A stretch of DNA of 6,992 nt from Desulfobulbaceae bacterium. GTDB taxonomy: Bacteria > Desulfobacterota > Desulfobulbia > Desulfobulbales > Desulfocapsaceae. Of the stretch, positions 1 to 6,992 are shown in pieces (position 1 is the first letter of the stretch; each line of letters starts with the position of its first letter). Below the pieces are notes generated by a model. The model saw nothing but the letters and a program-made list of their open reading frames with translations. It ran no database searches and was not told the origin of the DNA. The position numbers and the translations under genes are program-made. Where the stretch lies: positions 1-6,992 of the forward strand of contig JAUVON010000144.1 of NCBI GenBank assembly GCA_030599175.1. The letters run 5' to 3'.

Positions 1-1004
1 CTATCCTTCACCTGCTGGCAATTGCCCATGAAGCAGGTGTGGATTTCAGTATGGCTGATATCGACGCTCTCTCCCGCAAGATTCCAAATCTATGCAAGGT
101 GTCCCCATCATCGCACTATCATATTGAAGATGTGAACCGGGCGGGGGGAATCATGGCAATCCTCGGAGAACTCGAAAGGGGCGGCCTCATTGATACCGGA
201 GTCAGCCGGGTAGACAGTCCCAGCCTGAAGGCTACCCTTGACGAGTGGGACATAAAAAGAAGCAGTCATACCAGAGCAGCCAAAACGCTCTACCTCAGTG
301 GACCCGCCTCATCCGGACCAAACCTCGTCATGGGATCACAGAACACCATGTACGAAAAAGCTGATCTTGACAGACAAAAGGGCTGCATCCGCGACCTGGA
401 TCATTGCTACAGTAAAGAAGGAGGGCTTGCGGTGCTTTTCGGCAACATTGCGGAAAAAGGTTGTGTCGTAAAAACTGCAGGCGTCGACCCTTCAATCTTC
501 ATTTTCAAAGGAACAGCCAGAGTATATTCCTCCCAGGACGCTGCCTGTGACGCAATTCTCGATGGACAGATTAAAGCCGGGGACGTCATTATCATCCGCT
601 TTGAAGGACCCAGGGGCGGTCCCGGCATGCAGGAAATGCTCTACCCTACCTCCTACCTGAAATCGATCCACCTTGGTGAAAAATGTGCACTTATTACAGA
701 TGGCCGGTTTTCAGGTGGCACTTCCGGCCTTTCTATAGGCCATATCTCCCCTGAGGCTGCAGCGGGTGGTGCTATTGCTCTGATAAAAGACGGAGATACA
801 ATTGAGATTGATATCCCCGACCGCAGGATCAACGTTGCCATTTCCGATGAAGAACTTGCTGCCAGACGCAGTAAGGAAGAAGCGAAGGGGGCAGGGGCAT
901 TTACCCCTGCAGATCGTAACAGAACCGTTTCCACAGCGCTTAAAGCTTATGCTCTCTTCGCTGCATCTGCAGATAAAGGAGCGATTAGAGTGCTGCCGGA
1001 ATAA
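1..1004 (+). CDS. ilvD: Dihydroxy-acid dehydratase, C-terminal part (5' end outside window)
   Basis: Dehydrates 2,3-dihydroxy-isovalerate and 2,3-dihydroxy-3-methylvalerate to the 2-oxoacid precursors of valine and isoleucine; cytoplasmic, Fe-S and Mg2+ dependent. The reading frame is open from base 3 to the TAA at 1002-1004, giving 333 residues; roughly 285 N-terminal residues, including the cluster cysteines of this family, lie to the left. Seen directly: the opening [14 protein letters not shown] block, the conserved EDVNRAGG segment, the block [17 protein letters not shown], and the IlvD/Edd signature [12 protein letters not shown] at 687-722, whose serine (codon 711-713) matches the serine proposed as catalytic base in the family. 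It ends with the usual SADKGA tail. By eye it is close to the long E. coli-type enzyme throughout, with no frameshift. A GTG at 39 is internal, not the start. Edd shares the fold, but the extended similarity and the nearby ilvA favour IlvD. Confidence 0.96.
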   Translation, partial: ILHLLAIAHEAGVDFSMADIDALSRKIPNLCKVSPSSHYHIEDVNRAGGIMAILGELERGGLIDTGVSRVDSPSLKATLDEWDIKRSSHTRAAKTLYLSGPASSGPNLVMGSQNTMYEKADLDRQKGCIRDLDHCYSKEGGLAVLFGNIAEKGCVVKTAGVDPSIFIFKGTARVYSSQDAACDAILDGQIKAGDVIIIRFEGPRGGPGMQEMLYPTSYLKSIHLGEKCALITDGRFSGGTSGLSIGHISPEAAAGGAIALIKDGDTIEIDIPDRRINVAISDEELAARRSKEEAKGAGAFTPADRNRTVSTALKAYALFAASADKGAIRVLPE

Positions 1005-1110
1005 AACCGGATTTAATCAGCAATAGAAAAATTCTTTTCTTTACTTGTGAAATTTAATATTTATAAGAAGGACTATCTAATTCACCTTCCAACCAACACA
1101 GGAGTGATTC
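1005..1110 (+). other. AT-rich non-coding gap between ilvD and the oxidoreductase operon
   Basis: This is the only gap in the window longer than 25 bases. Its middle (about 1022-1067) is clearly richer in A and T than the flanking genes. Promoter-like hexamers can be picked out, such as TTACTT at 1041-1046 and TATAAG at 1062-1067, but their 15-base spacing and poor -35 match make this weak. No GC-rich hairpin followed by a T run is present, so I see no terminator for ilvD. Read-through from ilvD with a secondary promoter here is possible but is an inference. Confidence 0.3.
1100..1104 (+). promoter_or_regulatory. Ribosome binding site deciding a TTG start
   Basis: AGGAG lies six bases before the TTG at 1111. 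An in-frame TGA at 1105-1107 rules out any start further upstream in this frame, and no ATG or GTG occurs before the conserved cysteine region, so this site fixes the TTG start. Confidence 0.8.
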
Positions 1111-2889
1111 TTGAAACCAACAGACATCGATAACCCTGAATACTTTCACAAAGTCATTGACTGCCAGTTTGCCTGTCCGGCCCATACACAGGTTCCTGAA
1201 TATATACGCTTGATAAGCCAGGGCAAATACGACGAAGCTTACGCAATCAACTGGCAGTCCAATGTTTTTCCCGGCATCCTGGGAAGAATCTGCGACAGAC
1301 CCTGCGAACCTGCCTGCAGGCGTACACGGGTCGAAGAAACCCCGGTAGCCATATGCAGATTAAAGAGGGTTGCCGCTGATAATAAAAATCAGGCAACAAA
1401 CTTCACCCCGGAGGTGCCTGAGAAGAAAAACGGCAAAAAGATTGGCCTTATCGGTGGGGGTCCGGCGTCCCTCACTGTTGCCCGTGACCTGCTGTCACTG
1501 GGTTATGAAATAGACCTGTACGATGATCAGTCCAGGGCCGGAGGTTTTGTACGTACCCAGGTTCCATCCTTCCGGTTGCCGGAAAAAGTGCTTGATGAGG
1601 AGATTGATCGAATCCTTGATATGGGTGTGAATACCTTTTTTGATACCTATGTGGACAACATCAAACAAATTACCGACAAAGGTTATGATGCAATTTTTGT
1701 CGGTACGGGAGCTCCCCGAGGCCGTGACCTTCCTGATCTCCCCGGCAGAATAGATGGTGATGAATCGATTTTCATCGGCATTGAATGGCTTGCCGCAGTT
1801 CTTTATAAACATGTTACATCAACTCCACAAAAAGTACTCGTGCTGGGCGGAGGTAATACTGCGATGGATTGCTGCCGAATGGCCAGAAGGCTTGGCGGAG
1901 AAGATGTGCAGGTGTTTGTTCGAAGCCCCCGCAGTGACATGAAGGCCTCTCCATGGGAAATCGAGGATGCCGAGGAAGAGGGTGTCCCCATGATCGACAA
2001 TCACTCCCCCCTGGAGTTTGTGATCAAAGACGGCAAATTGACCGGCATGAATTTTGAGAAGATGACTGCCACATACGACAATAAAGGGCACCGGACACTC
2101 GTCCCCACGGGCGACCCTCCTGTCTTTATCCCATGTGATCTGGTTCTCCTGGCAGTCGGTCAGCAAAACGCATTCCCATGGATTACAAGTGAAAGCGGAA
2201 TCGAGATGAATGAAAGGGGATTGCCGATTGTGGACAAAATTACCCATCAATCCACCGTTGCAAATATCTTTTTTGGCGGAGACGCCGCTTTTGGTCCCCA
2301 GAATGTGATTACAGCCGTCGCCCATGGCCACCAGGCCGCAATATCCATAGACCTGTTCTGCCAGGGTAAGAGCCTGGACAACAGACCGGCACCTTCTACA
2401 AGCCTGATCAGCCAGAAGCTGGACATGCATGACTGGCTGTACGACAGCGACGTATCAGAGGATAAACGCTCTGCGGTACCGACCGTCGACAAAGTGAAAT
2501 CGCTGCATGATCGTCTGCTGGAGGTTGAACTTGGTTATGGCAGGAAGACTGGGCATAAAGAAGCCATGCGCTGTTTAAACTGTGACATGCAGACCGTGTT
2601 TGACTATTCAACCTGCATAGAATGTGAGTCCTGCGTGGATGTCTGCCCCGTGTCCTGTATAAATTTCACAGAAAACGGTGACGAAGAAGATCTCCGGGAT
2701 CGCCTCCTTGCCCCTGCCGATAACCGCGATCAATCTTTATATGTCTCTCCCGTACTCCCCACCGGCAGAGTGATGGTCAAAGATGAAAACGTCTGTCTGC
2801 ACTGTGGCCTCTGCGCCGAACGGTGCCCGACCGCATCCTGGGAAATGATGAAATTTACCTATAACTCTGCACAGGCTGGTAAAAAATGA
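1111..2889 (+). CDS. FAD-dependent NAD(P)H oxidoreductase subunit with 4Fe-4S domains, GltD/NfnB-like
   Basis: Likely the flavin subunit that passes electrons between the adjacent KorAB enzyme and NAD(P); cytoplasmic. Domain order seen in 592 residues: an N-terminal GltD-type Fe-S helical domain with C18, C22, C61, C65 and C69; an FAD-binding site GLIGGGPAS (112-120); an NAD(P) site VLGGGNTAMD (244-253) followed by R271 and R274; the second FAD motif FFGGDAAFGPQNV (387-399); then a C-terminal di-cluster ferredoxin domain with C502-C505-C508-C512 and C562-C565-C568-C572. C488, C491 and C516 are additional cysteines. The start is TTG with a good AGGAG. The stop overlaps the korA start as ATGA. 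Glutamate synthase small subunit is the usual automatic name, but no large subunit is present and the ferredoxin tail and partners argue against it. From memory, Azoarcus evansii 2-oxoglutarate:NADP+ oxidoreductase has an equivalent subunit. NADP rather than NAD preference is inferred. Confidence 0.85.
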   Translation: MKPTDIDNPEYFHKVIDCQFACPAHTQVPEYIRLISQGKYDEAYAINWQSNVFPGILGRICDRPCEPACRRTRVEETPVAICRLKRVAADNKNQATNFTPEVPEKKNGKKIGLIGGGPASLTVARDLLSLGYEIDLYDDQSRAGGFVRTQVPSFRLPEKVLDEEIDRILDMGVNTFFDTYVDNIKQITDKGYDAIFVGTGAPRGRDLPDLPGRIDGDESIFIGIEWLAAVLYKHVTSTPQKVLVLGGGNTAMDCCRMARRLGGEDVQVFVRSPRSDMKASPWEIEDAEEEGVPMIDNHSPLEFVIKDGKLTGMNFEKMTATYDNKGHRTLVPTGDPPVFIPCDLVLLAVGQQNAFPWITSESGIEMNERGLPIVDKITHQSTVANIFFGGDAAFGPQNVITAVAHGHQAAISIDLFCQGKSLDNRPAPSTSLISQKLDMHDWLYDSDVSEDKRSAVPTVDKVKSLHDRLLEVELGYGRKTGHKEAMRCLNCDMQTVFDYSTCIECESCVDVCPVSCINFTENGDEEDLRDRLLAPADNRDQSLYVSPVLPTGRVMVKDENVCLHCGLCAERCPTASWEMMKFTYNSAQAGKK

Positions 2890-4742
2890 ACAAAATAGAA
2901 CGAATAAATGACTTTGTAATTCGCTTCTGCAACGTGAACGGTTCTGGTTCGGCCAGCGCCAACAACCTCTTTGCAAAGGCTATTTTCAGGCTGGGTGTTC
3001 CCGTAAGCCCGAAAAATATCTTCCCGTCAAATATCCAGGGATTACCCACATGGTATGAGGTGAGAGTAAATGAAGAAGGTTTCCTGGGGCGACGTGGCGG
3101 CATTGACATTACTGTGGCCGTCAACAGACAGACTCTTTTTGGAGACTACCAGGACGTGCTGCCGGGGGGATATTTTATTTATGACTCGACCAAACCACTG
3201 CCGGAGAAGTTCCAGCGCGACGATATAAGCGAAATCGGTATCCCCCTGACCTCTCTCTGCAATGAAGCTTTCAGCAATCCAAAGCTGCGACAGCTATTAA
3301 AAAACATTATCTATGTCGGGGTGCTCTCCTTTCTGCTCGATATCGACCTCTCAATACTCACAGGATCCATAAAAAAGCAGTTTAAGAAAAAACCCAAATT
3401 GGCGGAGCCCAACATACAAGCCTTGGAAATCGGTTTTTCCTACGCAAGGGATCACTATCCTGATACCTGCAGAATTTCTGTTAGAAAAAGTGATAAGCTG
3501 ACCAATGAAATTATGATGGATGGCAACAGTGCCTTTGGTCTGGGAGCTGTTTATGCAGGTGCCACGGTTACAGGATGGTATCCTATAACCCCTTCTACTT
3601 CGATTATCGAAGCCTTTGAAAGATATACTAATATGTACAGGATTGAAGAAGAGACGGGCAGAAAAAAGGTAGCAATTATCCAGGCTGAAGATGAACTCGC
3701 CGCTATCGGCATAGTCATCGGCGGTTCCTGGAACGGTGCCAGATCCTTTACTGCCACCTCCGGACCGGGCATCTCTCTGATGAGTGAATTACTGGGCCTG
3801 GCATACTTTGCAGAGATCCCTGTAGTTCTTGTTGATGTCCAGCGAACAGGACCATCGACGGGAATGCCGACCAGAACTCAGCAATCCGATCTGCTTGCCT
3901 GTGCTTATGCCTCTCATGGCGACACCAAGCACATCCTGCTCTTTCCCTGTGATCCCAGGGAATGCTTTGAGTTCGGAGCTGATGCATTTGACCTGGCTGA
4001 ACGTCTGCAAACCCCTGTTATCGTCATGAGTGATCTCGATCTCGGCATGAATGACCATGTCTCGGCTCCGATGCAGTGGGAGAGTGACCGAAAATATGAC
4101 CGTGGCAAAGTACTCAGTGCCGATGACCTTGAAAATATGCAGGAAAAATGGGGCCGCTACCTTGATGTTGACGGCGATGGAATATGTTACCGTACTATTC
4201 CAGGGAGTCATCCAACCAAAGGTGCCTACTTTACCCGCGGTACGTCCCATAATCAATATGCCGCCTACACTGAAGAGAGCAGTGAGTATGAAGCAAACAT
4301 GAAGCGTTTGCTTGTTAAATGGCAGACGGCCCGCACTCTCATACCTTCTCCGAGAATAAAAATCAGAGACCCTGAATATACCATCGGACTTCTTTTTTAC
4401 GGAACATCCACCCATGCGGCCTATGAATCTATCAGCAGATTCTCCCGGAATGGCCTGGAAATAAACAGTCTGCGCGTCAGAGCCTTTCCCTTCCAGGACG
4501 AGGTTATCGAATTCATTAACCAGCACAGTATTCTCTTTGTCATTGAACAGAACCGGGACGGTCAGCTCCGTACAATGCTGATAAACGAATGTGAGATCGA
4601 TCCTGCTAAACTTCAGTCTATTCTCAATATTGATGGTCTGCCGATTGCGGCTAGTTTTATCACCGACGCTATCCAAGGCAGCAACTTAATAACCATACCT
4701 GAATCATTACAAAAGCAGAACAAACCCGGAGGGAAGCAATGA
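2886..4742 (+). CDS. korA: 2-oxoacid:acceptor oxidoreductase, fused gamma-alpha subunit (KorA type)
   Basis: Large subunit of a CoA-dependent 2-oxoacid oxidoreductase (2-oxoacid + CoA to acyl-CoA + CO2 + two electrons, reversible in some relatives). Residues about 8-190 form the gamma domain, opening with the Gly/Ser-rich NVNGSGSASANN (16-27) and including FPSNIQGLPTWYEVR (46-60) and the helix around NIIYVGVLSFLLDIDL (140-155). Residues about 205-400 form the pyrimidine-binding alpha domain with the YPITP motif at 232-236, known in Sulfolobus enzymes to matter for 2-oxoacid recognition, and TSGPGISLM (291-299). Residues about 495-600 are the transketolase C-terminal-like domain. No cysteine cluster motif is visible, as expected. 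The 618-residue length suits gamma-alpha fusions. The ATG shares ATGA with the preceding stop, and the ribosome binding site is poor (AGG at 2873-2875), so translation is probably coupled. The oxoacid substrate is not fixed by this subunit alone. Confidence 0.9.
   Translation: MNKIERINDFVIRFCNVNGSGSASANNLFAKAIFRLGVPVSPKNIFPSNIQGLPTWYEVRVNEEGFLGRRGGIDITVAVNRQTLFGDYQDVLPGGYFIYDSTKPLPEKFQRDDISEIGIPLTSLCNEAFSNPKLRQLLKNIIYVGVLSFLLDIDLSILTGSIKKQFKKKPKLAEPNIQALEIGFSYARDHYPDTCRISVRKSDKLTNEIMMDGNSAFGLGAVYAGATVTGWYPITPSTSIIEAFERYTNMYRIEEETGRKKVAIIQAEDELAAIGIVIGGSWNGARSFTATSGPGISLMSELLGLAYFAEIPVVLVDVQRTGPSTGMPTRTQQSDLLACAYASHGDTKHILLFPCDPRECFEFGADAFDLAERLQTPVIVMSDLDLGMNDHVSAPMQWESDRKYDRGKVLSADDLENMQEKWGRYLDVDGDGICYRTIPGSHPTKGAYFTRGTSHNQYAAYTEESSEYEANMKRLLVKWQTARTLIPSPRIKIRDPEYTIGLLFYGTSTHAAYESISRFSRNGLEINSLRVRAFPFQDEVIEFINQHSILFVIEQNRDGQLRTMLINECEIDPAKLQSILNIDGLPIAASFITDAIQGSNLITIPESLQKQNKPGGKQ
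4728..4733 (+). promoter_or_regulatory. Ribosome binding site of korB
   Basis: GGAGGG lies five bases before the ATG at 4739, inside the 3' end of korA. It is a strong site and combines with the ATGA overlap, which should keep KorA and KorB production balanced. Confidence 0.8.
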
Positions 4743-5791
4743 GCTACGCACGCCCCAATTTCCGCCACCCCAAACAACCTGAAAACGACGCTGGTTTTAC
4801 TCGCAGGGACTATGAAGGGGCTATTTCCACACTCTGCGCCGGCTGTGGACACGACTCGACAACCAATGCCATCATCCAGGCCTGTTTCGAACTTAACCTG
4901 GAGCCCCACAGAGTGGTCAAAATATCAGGAATCGGCTGTTCCTCCAAAACCCCTGCCTATTTTTTAAGCAGATCCCATGGCTTTAATTCTGTCCACGGTA
5001 GAATGCCTTCCATTGCCACAGGTGCCAACATGGCTAACCGTGATCTGTTGTACATTGGAATCTCGGGAGATGGTGATACCGCCTCCATCGGCATGGGCCA
5101 GTTTGCCCACGCTCTGCGACGCAATCTCAACCTCAATTATATCTGTATGAATAATGGCTGCTACGGACTGACTAAGGGCCAGGATTCTGCAACTGCTGAC
5201 CGGGGCTCTGCGGGCAAAAAAGGTGTACCTAATCCATATGAATCAATCGATCTTTGTGAACTTGCCATAGAACTAGGTGCGAGTTATGTGGCACGTGGGT
5301 TCTCCGGCGACAAAAAACAGCTGGTACCTCTGCTGAAGGGTGCCATGGCCCATAACGGCCTGGCATTCATTGATGTAATCTCCCCCTGTGTCACCTTTAA
5401 CAATACCGCCAGTTCGACCAAGAGCTACCATTACGTCCGTGAACATATCGAAACGACCAACACCTTTGACTTTGTTCCCCTCCAACGGGAGATACTCACC
5501 CACTATGATGAGGGAACTTCCCAGGAAGTAACGATGCATGACGGCAGTATTATCCACCTGCATAAAGTTGATTCCAGCAAGGACTTAACCAGCCGACAGA
5601 AGGCTGTGAACAACCTTGAAAAGGAAAAAGAAAAGGGGCGATTTCTCACCGGGCTTCTCTACGTCAACCCTGAAATTGATGAAACCCACGATCTCATCAA
5701 CTCAACTCTGCGTCCGCTCAACACATTGACGGAAGAGGATCTCTGTCCCGGCAGTGAAATACTGGACAGGATTAACAGTGCTTTCAGATAG
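4739..5791 (+). CDS. korB: 2-oxoacid:acceptor oxidoreductase, TPP-binding beta subunit (KorB type)
   Basis: Catalytic TPP and 4Fe-4S subunit that pairs with KorA. The TPP motif is GDGDT (110-114) through NN at 138-139. Four cysteines, C33 and C36 (in CAGCGH), C67 and C217, match the spacing of the cluster ligands in the Sulfolobus enzyme (as I recall C12, C15, C46, C197). K70 after GCSS and YGLTKGQ (142-148, with L144 and K146) fall where Sulfolobus Lys49, Leu123 and Lys125 sit, residues tied to 2-oxoglutarate/broad 2-oxoacid use; pyruvate-specific enzymes have Asn-Thr-Gly there. Residues about 230-350 are a C-terminal extension beyond the shortest family members. The 350-residue gene begins at an ATG overlapping the korA stop and ends 21 bases before ilvA. 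2-Oxoglutarate is the best single substrate guess; 2-oxobutyrate or a branched-chain oxoacid remains possible. Confidence 0.91.
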   Translation: MSYARPNFRHPKQPENDAGFTRRDYEGAISTLCAGCGHDSTTNAIIQACFELNLEPHRVVKISGIGCSSKTPAYFLSRSHGFNSVHGRMPSIATGANMANRDLLYIGISGDGDTASIGMGQFAHALRRNLNLNYICMNNGCYGLTKGQDSATADRGSAGKKGVPNPYESIDLCELAIELGASYVARGFSGDKKQLVPLLKGAMAHNGLAFIDVISPCVTFNNTASSTKSYHYVREHIETTNTFDFVPLQREILTHYDEGTSQEVTMHDGSIIHLHKVDSSKDLTSRQKAVNNLEKEKEKGRFLTGLLYVNPEIDETHDLINSTLRPLNTLTEEDLCPGSEILDRINSAFR

Positions 5792-5801
5792 TGATTTTGA
5801 A

Positions 5802-5805
5802 AAGG
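5802..5805 (+). promoter_or_regulatory. Ribosome binding site deciding a GTG start for ilvA
   Basis: AAGG lies seven bases before the GTG at 5813. An in-frame TGA at 5798-5800 prevents an upstream start, and the first in-frame ATG is codon 32, already inside the conserved catalytic domain, so GTG is the only good choice. Confidence 0.65.
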
Positions 5806-5812
5806 CATTCCA

Positions 5813-6992
5813 GTGCTGAAAATTTTCAAACAGATATTAACATCCCGCGTCTATGAAGTGGCAGTTGAGACCCCCCTGGAGGAGGCGGCAGCTCTCTCTT
5901 TAAAGATGAACAACCGGATTCTTCTTAAAAGAGAGGATAAACAACCGGTTTTCTCCTTTAAAATCCGAGGTGCGTATAACAAGATTGCCCATCTCAGCCA
6001 CGAAGATCGGAGTAAGGGAGTGATAACCGCATCGGCGGGTAATCATGCCCAGGGTGTGGCTTTTGCTGCACAAAAACTTGGTATTGAATCACTTATTGTA
6101 ATGCCGGAGACGACGCCTGAAATAAAGGTGGCTGCTGTAGAGAATTTCGGTGGCAAGGTGATTTTGTCTGGTGATAACTACTCTGAAGCGGCTGACCATA
6201 TGCAGTCACTCATCAAAGAAACAGGGATGGTATTTATCCATCCCTTCGATGATGAACTTGTCATTGCCGGGCAGGGCACGGTGGCCGACGAACTGCTGCG
6301 TCAAAATCCGGGCAGACTCGATGCGGTTTTCATCCCCGTGGGGGGAGGCGGTCTTATAAGCGGCATGGCGGCATATATAAAAACGCTACGGCCGGAAATC
6401 AGGATAATCGGTGTTGAACCTGCAGACAGTGACGGTATGTACCAGTCCCTTGCTGCAGGCAAAAAAATCTCGCTTGATTCCGTTGGAATCTTTGCCGACG
6501 GTGTGGCTGTGCGTGATGTTGGTGACCTCACCTTTGAACTCTGTCAACAATTTGTGGACGAGATCATCCGGGTCACCACAGATGAACTCTGCGGTGGAAT
6601 CAAAGCGATCTACCAGGCAACCAGGAGCATAGTTGAACCTGCAGGCGGCCTCGGAATGGCCGGTCTATTAAAGTACATTGATGCCAGCGGCTGTCAAAAC
6701 AACACGCTGGCAGCCATTAACACAGGCGCCAACATGAACTTTGAGCGGCTGCGCTACGTTGCCGAAAGAACACTTATCGGAGAAAAACAAGAGGCTCTTT
6801 TTGCGGTTACCATCCCTGAGAAACAGGGAAGTCTGAAAGCATTCTGCAAAGATATGGTTGGAAATCGCAATATCACAGAATTCAACTACCGTCTGTCCAA
6901 CCGCAAACAGGCGCATATTTTCGTCGGAATCTCGATCCAGAACGAGCAGGAACGATTCAGTTTTGGTGACCGACTCACCCGGTCGGGCTATC
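5813..6992 (+). CDS. ilvA: Threonine ammonia-lyase, biosynthetic type (3' end outside window)
   Basis: PLP enzyme converting threonine to 2-oxobutyrate and ammonia, the committed step to isoleucine. The frame is open from GTG 5813 to the edge, giving 393 residues. Seen: the PLP-lysine motif SFKIRGAY with K50, SAGNHAQG (74-81), the phosphate-binding PVGGGGL (175-181), the VEPAGGLGMAG stretch, and T304 in NTGAN where the E. coli enzyme has a serine contacting the PLP ring. From about residue 328 (ALFAVTIPEKQGS, then ITEFNYR) the ACT-like regulatory domain begins; it is cut by the window edge. That domain marks the isoleucine-inhibited biosynthetic enzyme rather than the short catabolic TdcB. 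The N-terminus is about 12 residues shorter than E. coli IlvA, and the catalytic domain is otherwise collinear. The 21-base gap after korB indicates co-transcription. I found no frameshift in codon-by-codon reading. Confidence 0.95.
   Translation, partial: MLKIFKQILTSRVYEVAVETPLEEAAALSLKMNNRILLKREDKQPVFSFKIRGAYNKIAHLSHEDRSKGVITASAGNHAQGVAFAAQKLGIESLIVMPETTPEIKVAAVENFGGKVILSGDNYSEAADHMQSLIKETGMVFIHPFDDELVIAGQGTVADELLRQNPGRLDAVFIPVGGGGLISGMAAYIKTLRPEIRIIGVEPADSDGMYQSLAAGKKISLDSVGIFADGVAVRDVGDLTFELCQQFVDEIIRVTTDELCGGIKAIYQATRSIVEPAGGLGMAGLLKYIDASGCQNNTLAAINTGANMNFERLRYVAERTLIGEKQEALFAVTIPEKQGSLKAFCKDMVGNRNITEFNYRLSNRKQAHIFVGISIQNEQERFSFGDRLTRSGY

Noticed and set aside
996..1039. Possible terminator after ilvD (CCGG/CCGG at 996-1010, GAAAA/TTTTC at 1026-1039)
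   Set aside because: Stems are only four or five base pairs, one lies over the stop codon, and neither is followed by a proper T run.
1819..2430. A 203-codon open frame on the minus strand opposite the flavoprotein gene
   Set aside because: It is antisense to the NAD(P)- and FAD-binding region, with no recognisable motifs; best explained by codon bias of the true gene.
1111..2889. Glutamate synthase small subunit (gltD) as the name of the flavoprotein
   Set aside because: The core matches GltD, but there is no gltB neighbour, the protein carries an added two-cluster ferredoxin domain, and it is translationally coupled to korAB.
3789..4676. A 295-codon open frame on the minus strand opposite korA
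   Set aside because: It is long for a shadow frame, but it lies entirely inside a well-conserved gene, its translation shows no domain I recognise, and no convincing ribosome binding site or promoter is visible.
4739..5791. Pyruvate:ferredoxin oxidoreductase or indolepyruvate oxidoreductase identity for the KorAB pair
   Set aside because: The beta subunit has YGLTKGQ rather than the Asn-Thr-Gly of pyruvate enzymes, and the gamma-alpha fusion with YPITP does not fit the IorA layout.
6171..6632. Small plus-strand open frames inside ilvA (6171-6359 and 6411-6632)
   Set aside because: They are out of frame with a continuous, highly conserved IlvA reading frame and have no features of their own.

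Overview
The window carries five genes, all on the + strand: the 3' part of ilvD, three complete genes for a 2-oxoacid oxidoreductase complex, and the 5' part of ilvA. There are no RNA genes, mobile elements, CRISPR arrays or substantial repeats that I can see. Coding density is very high. The only gap over 25 bases is the 106-base stretch between ilvD and the next gene.

Layout. Bases 1-1004 encode the C-terminal 333 residues of dihydroxy-acid dehydratase (IlvD). Bases 1111-2889 encode a 592-residue GltD/NfnB-like FAD and NAD(P)H oxidoreductase with extra 4Fe-4S clusters. Bases 2886-4742 encode a fused gamma-alpha subunit (KorA type, 618 residues), and bases 4739-5791 encode the TPP-binding beta subunit (KorB type, 350 residues). 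Bases 5813-6992 encode the first 393 residues of threonine ammonia-lyase (IlvA), which runs off the right edge. The three middle genes are joined by two ATGA stop/start overlaps, and ilvA follows korB after only 21 bases, so the block from 1111 onward is very probably one transcription unit.

How the genes work together. IlvA (threonine to 2-oxobutyrate) and IlvD (dihydroxy-acid to 2-oxoacid) are isoleucine/valine biosynthesis enzymes. The embedded trio looks like a 2-oxoacid:NAD(P) oxidoreductase: KorA and KorB convert a 2-oxoacid and CoA to acyl-CoA and CO2, and the flavoprotein links their electrons to NAD(P). From memory, the closest characterised arrangement is the three-subunit 2-oxoglutarate:NADP+ oxidoreductase of Azoarcus evansii. 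KorB carries the Lys and Leu-Thr-Lys signature of the 2-oxoglutarate/broad-range Sulfolobus-type enzymes rather than the Asn-Thr-Gly of pyruvate-specific ones. Placement between two 2-oxoacid biosynthesis genes makes either a 2-oxoglutarate supply role or a 2-oxobutyrate/branched-chain 2-oxoacid role worth testing.

Organism. The moderate base composition and an oxygen-sensitive 2-oxoacid oxidoreductase suggest an anaerobic or facultatively anaerobic Gram-negative bacterium. Something in or near the Desulfobacterota or Proteobacteria is my guess, but the window does not settle it.
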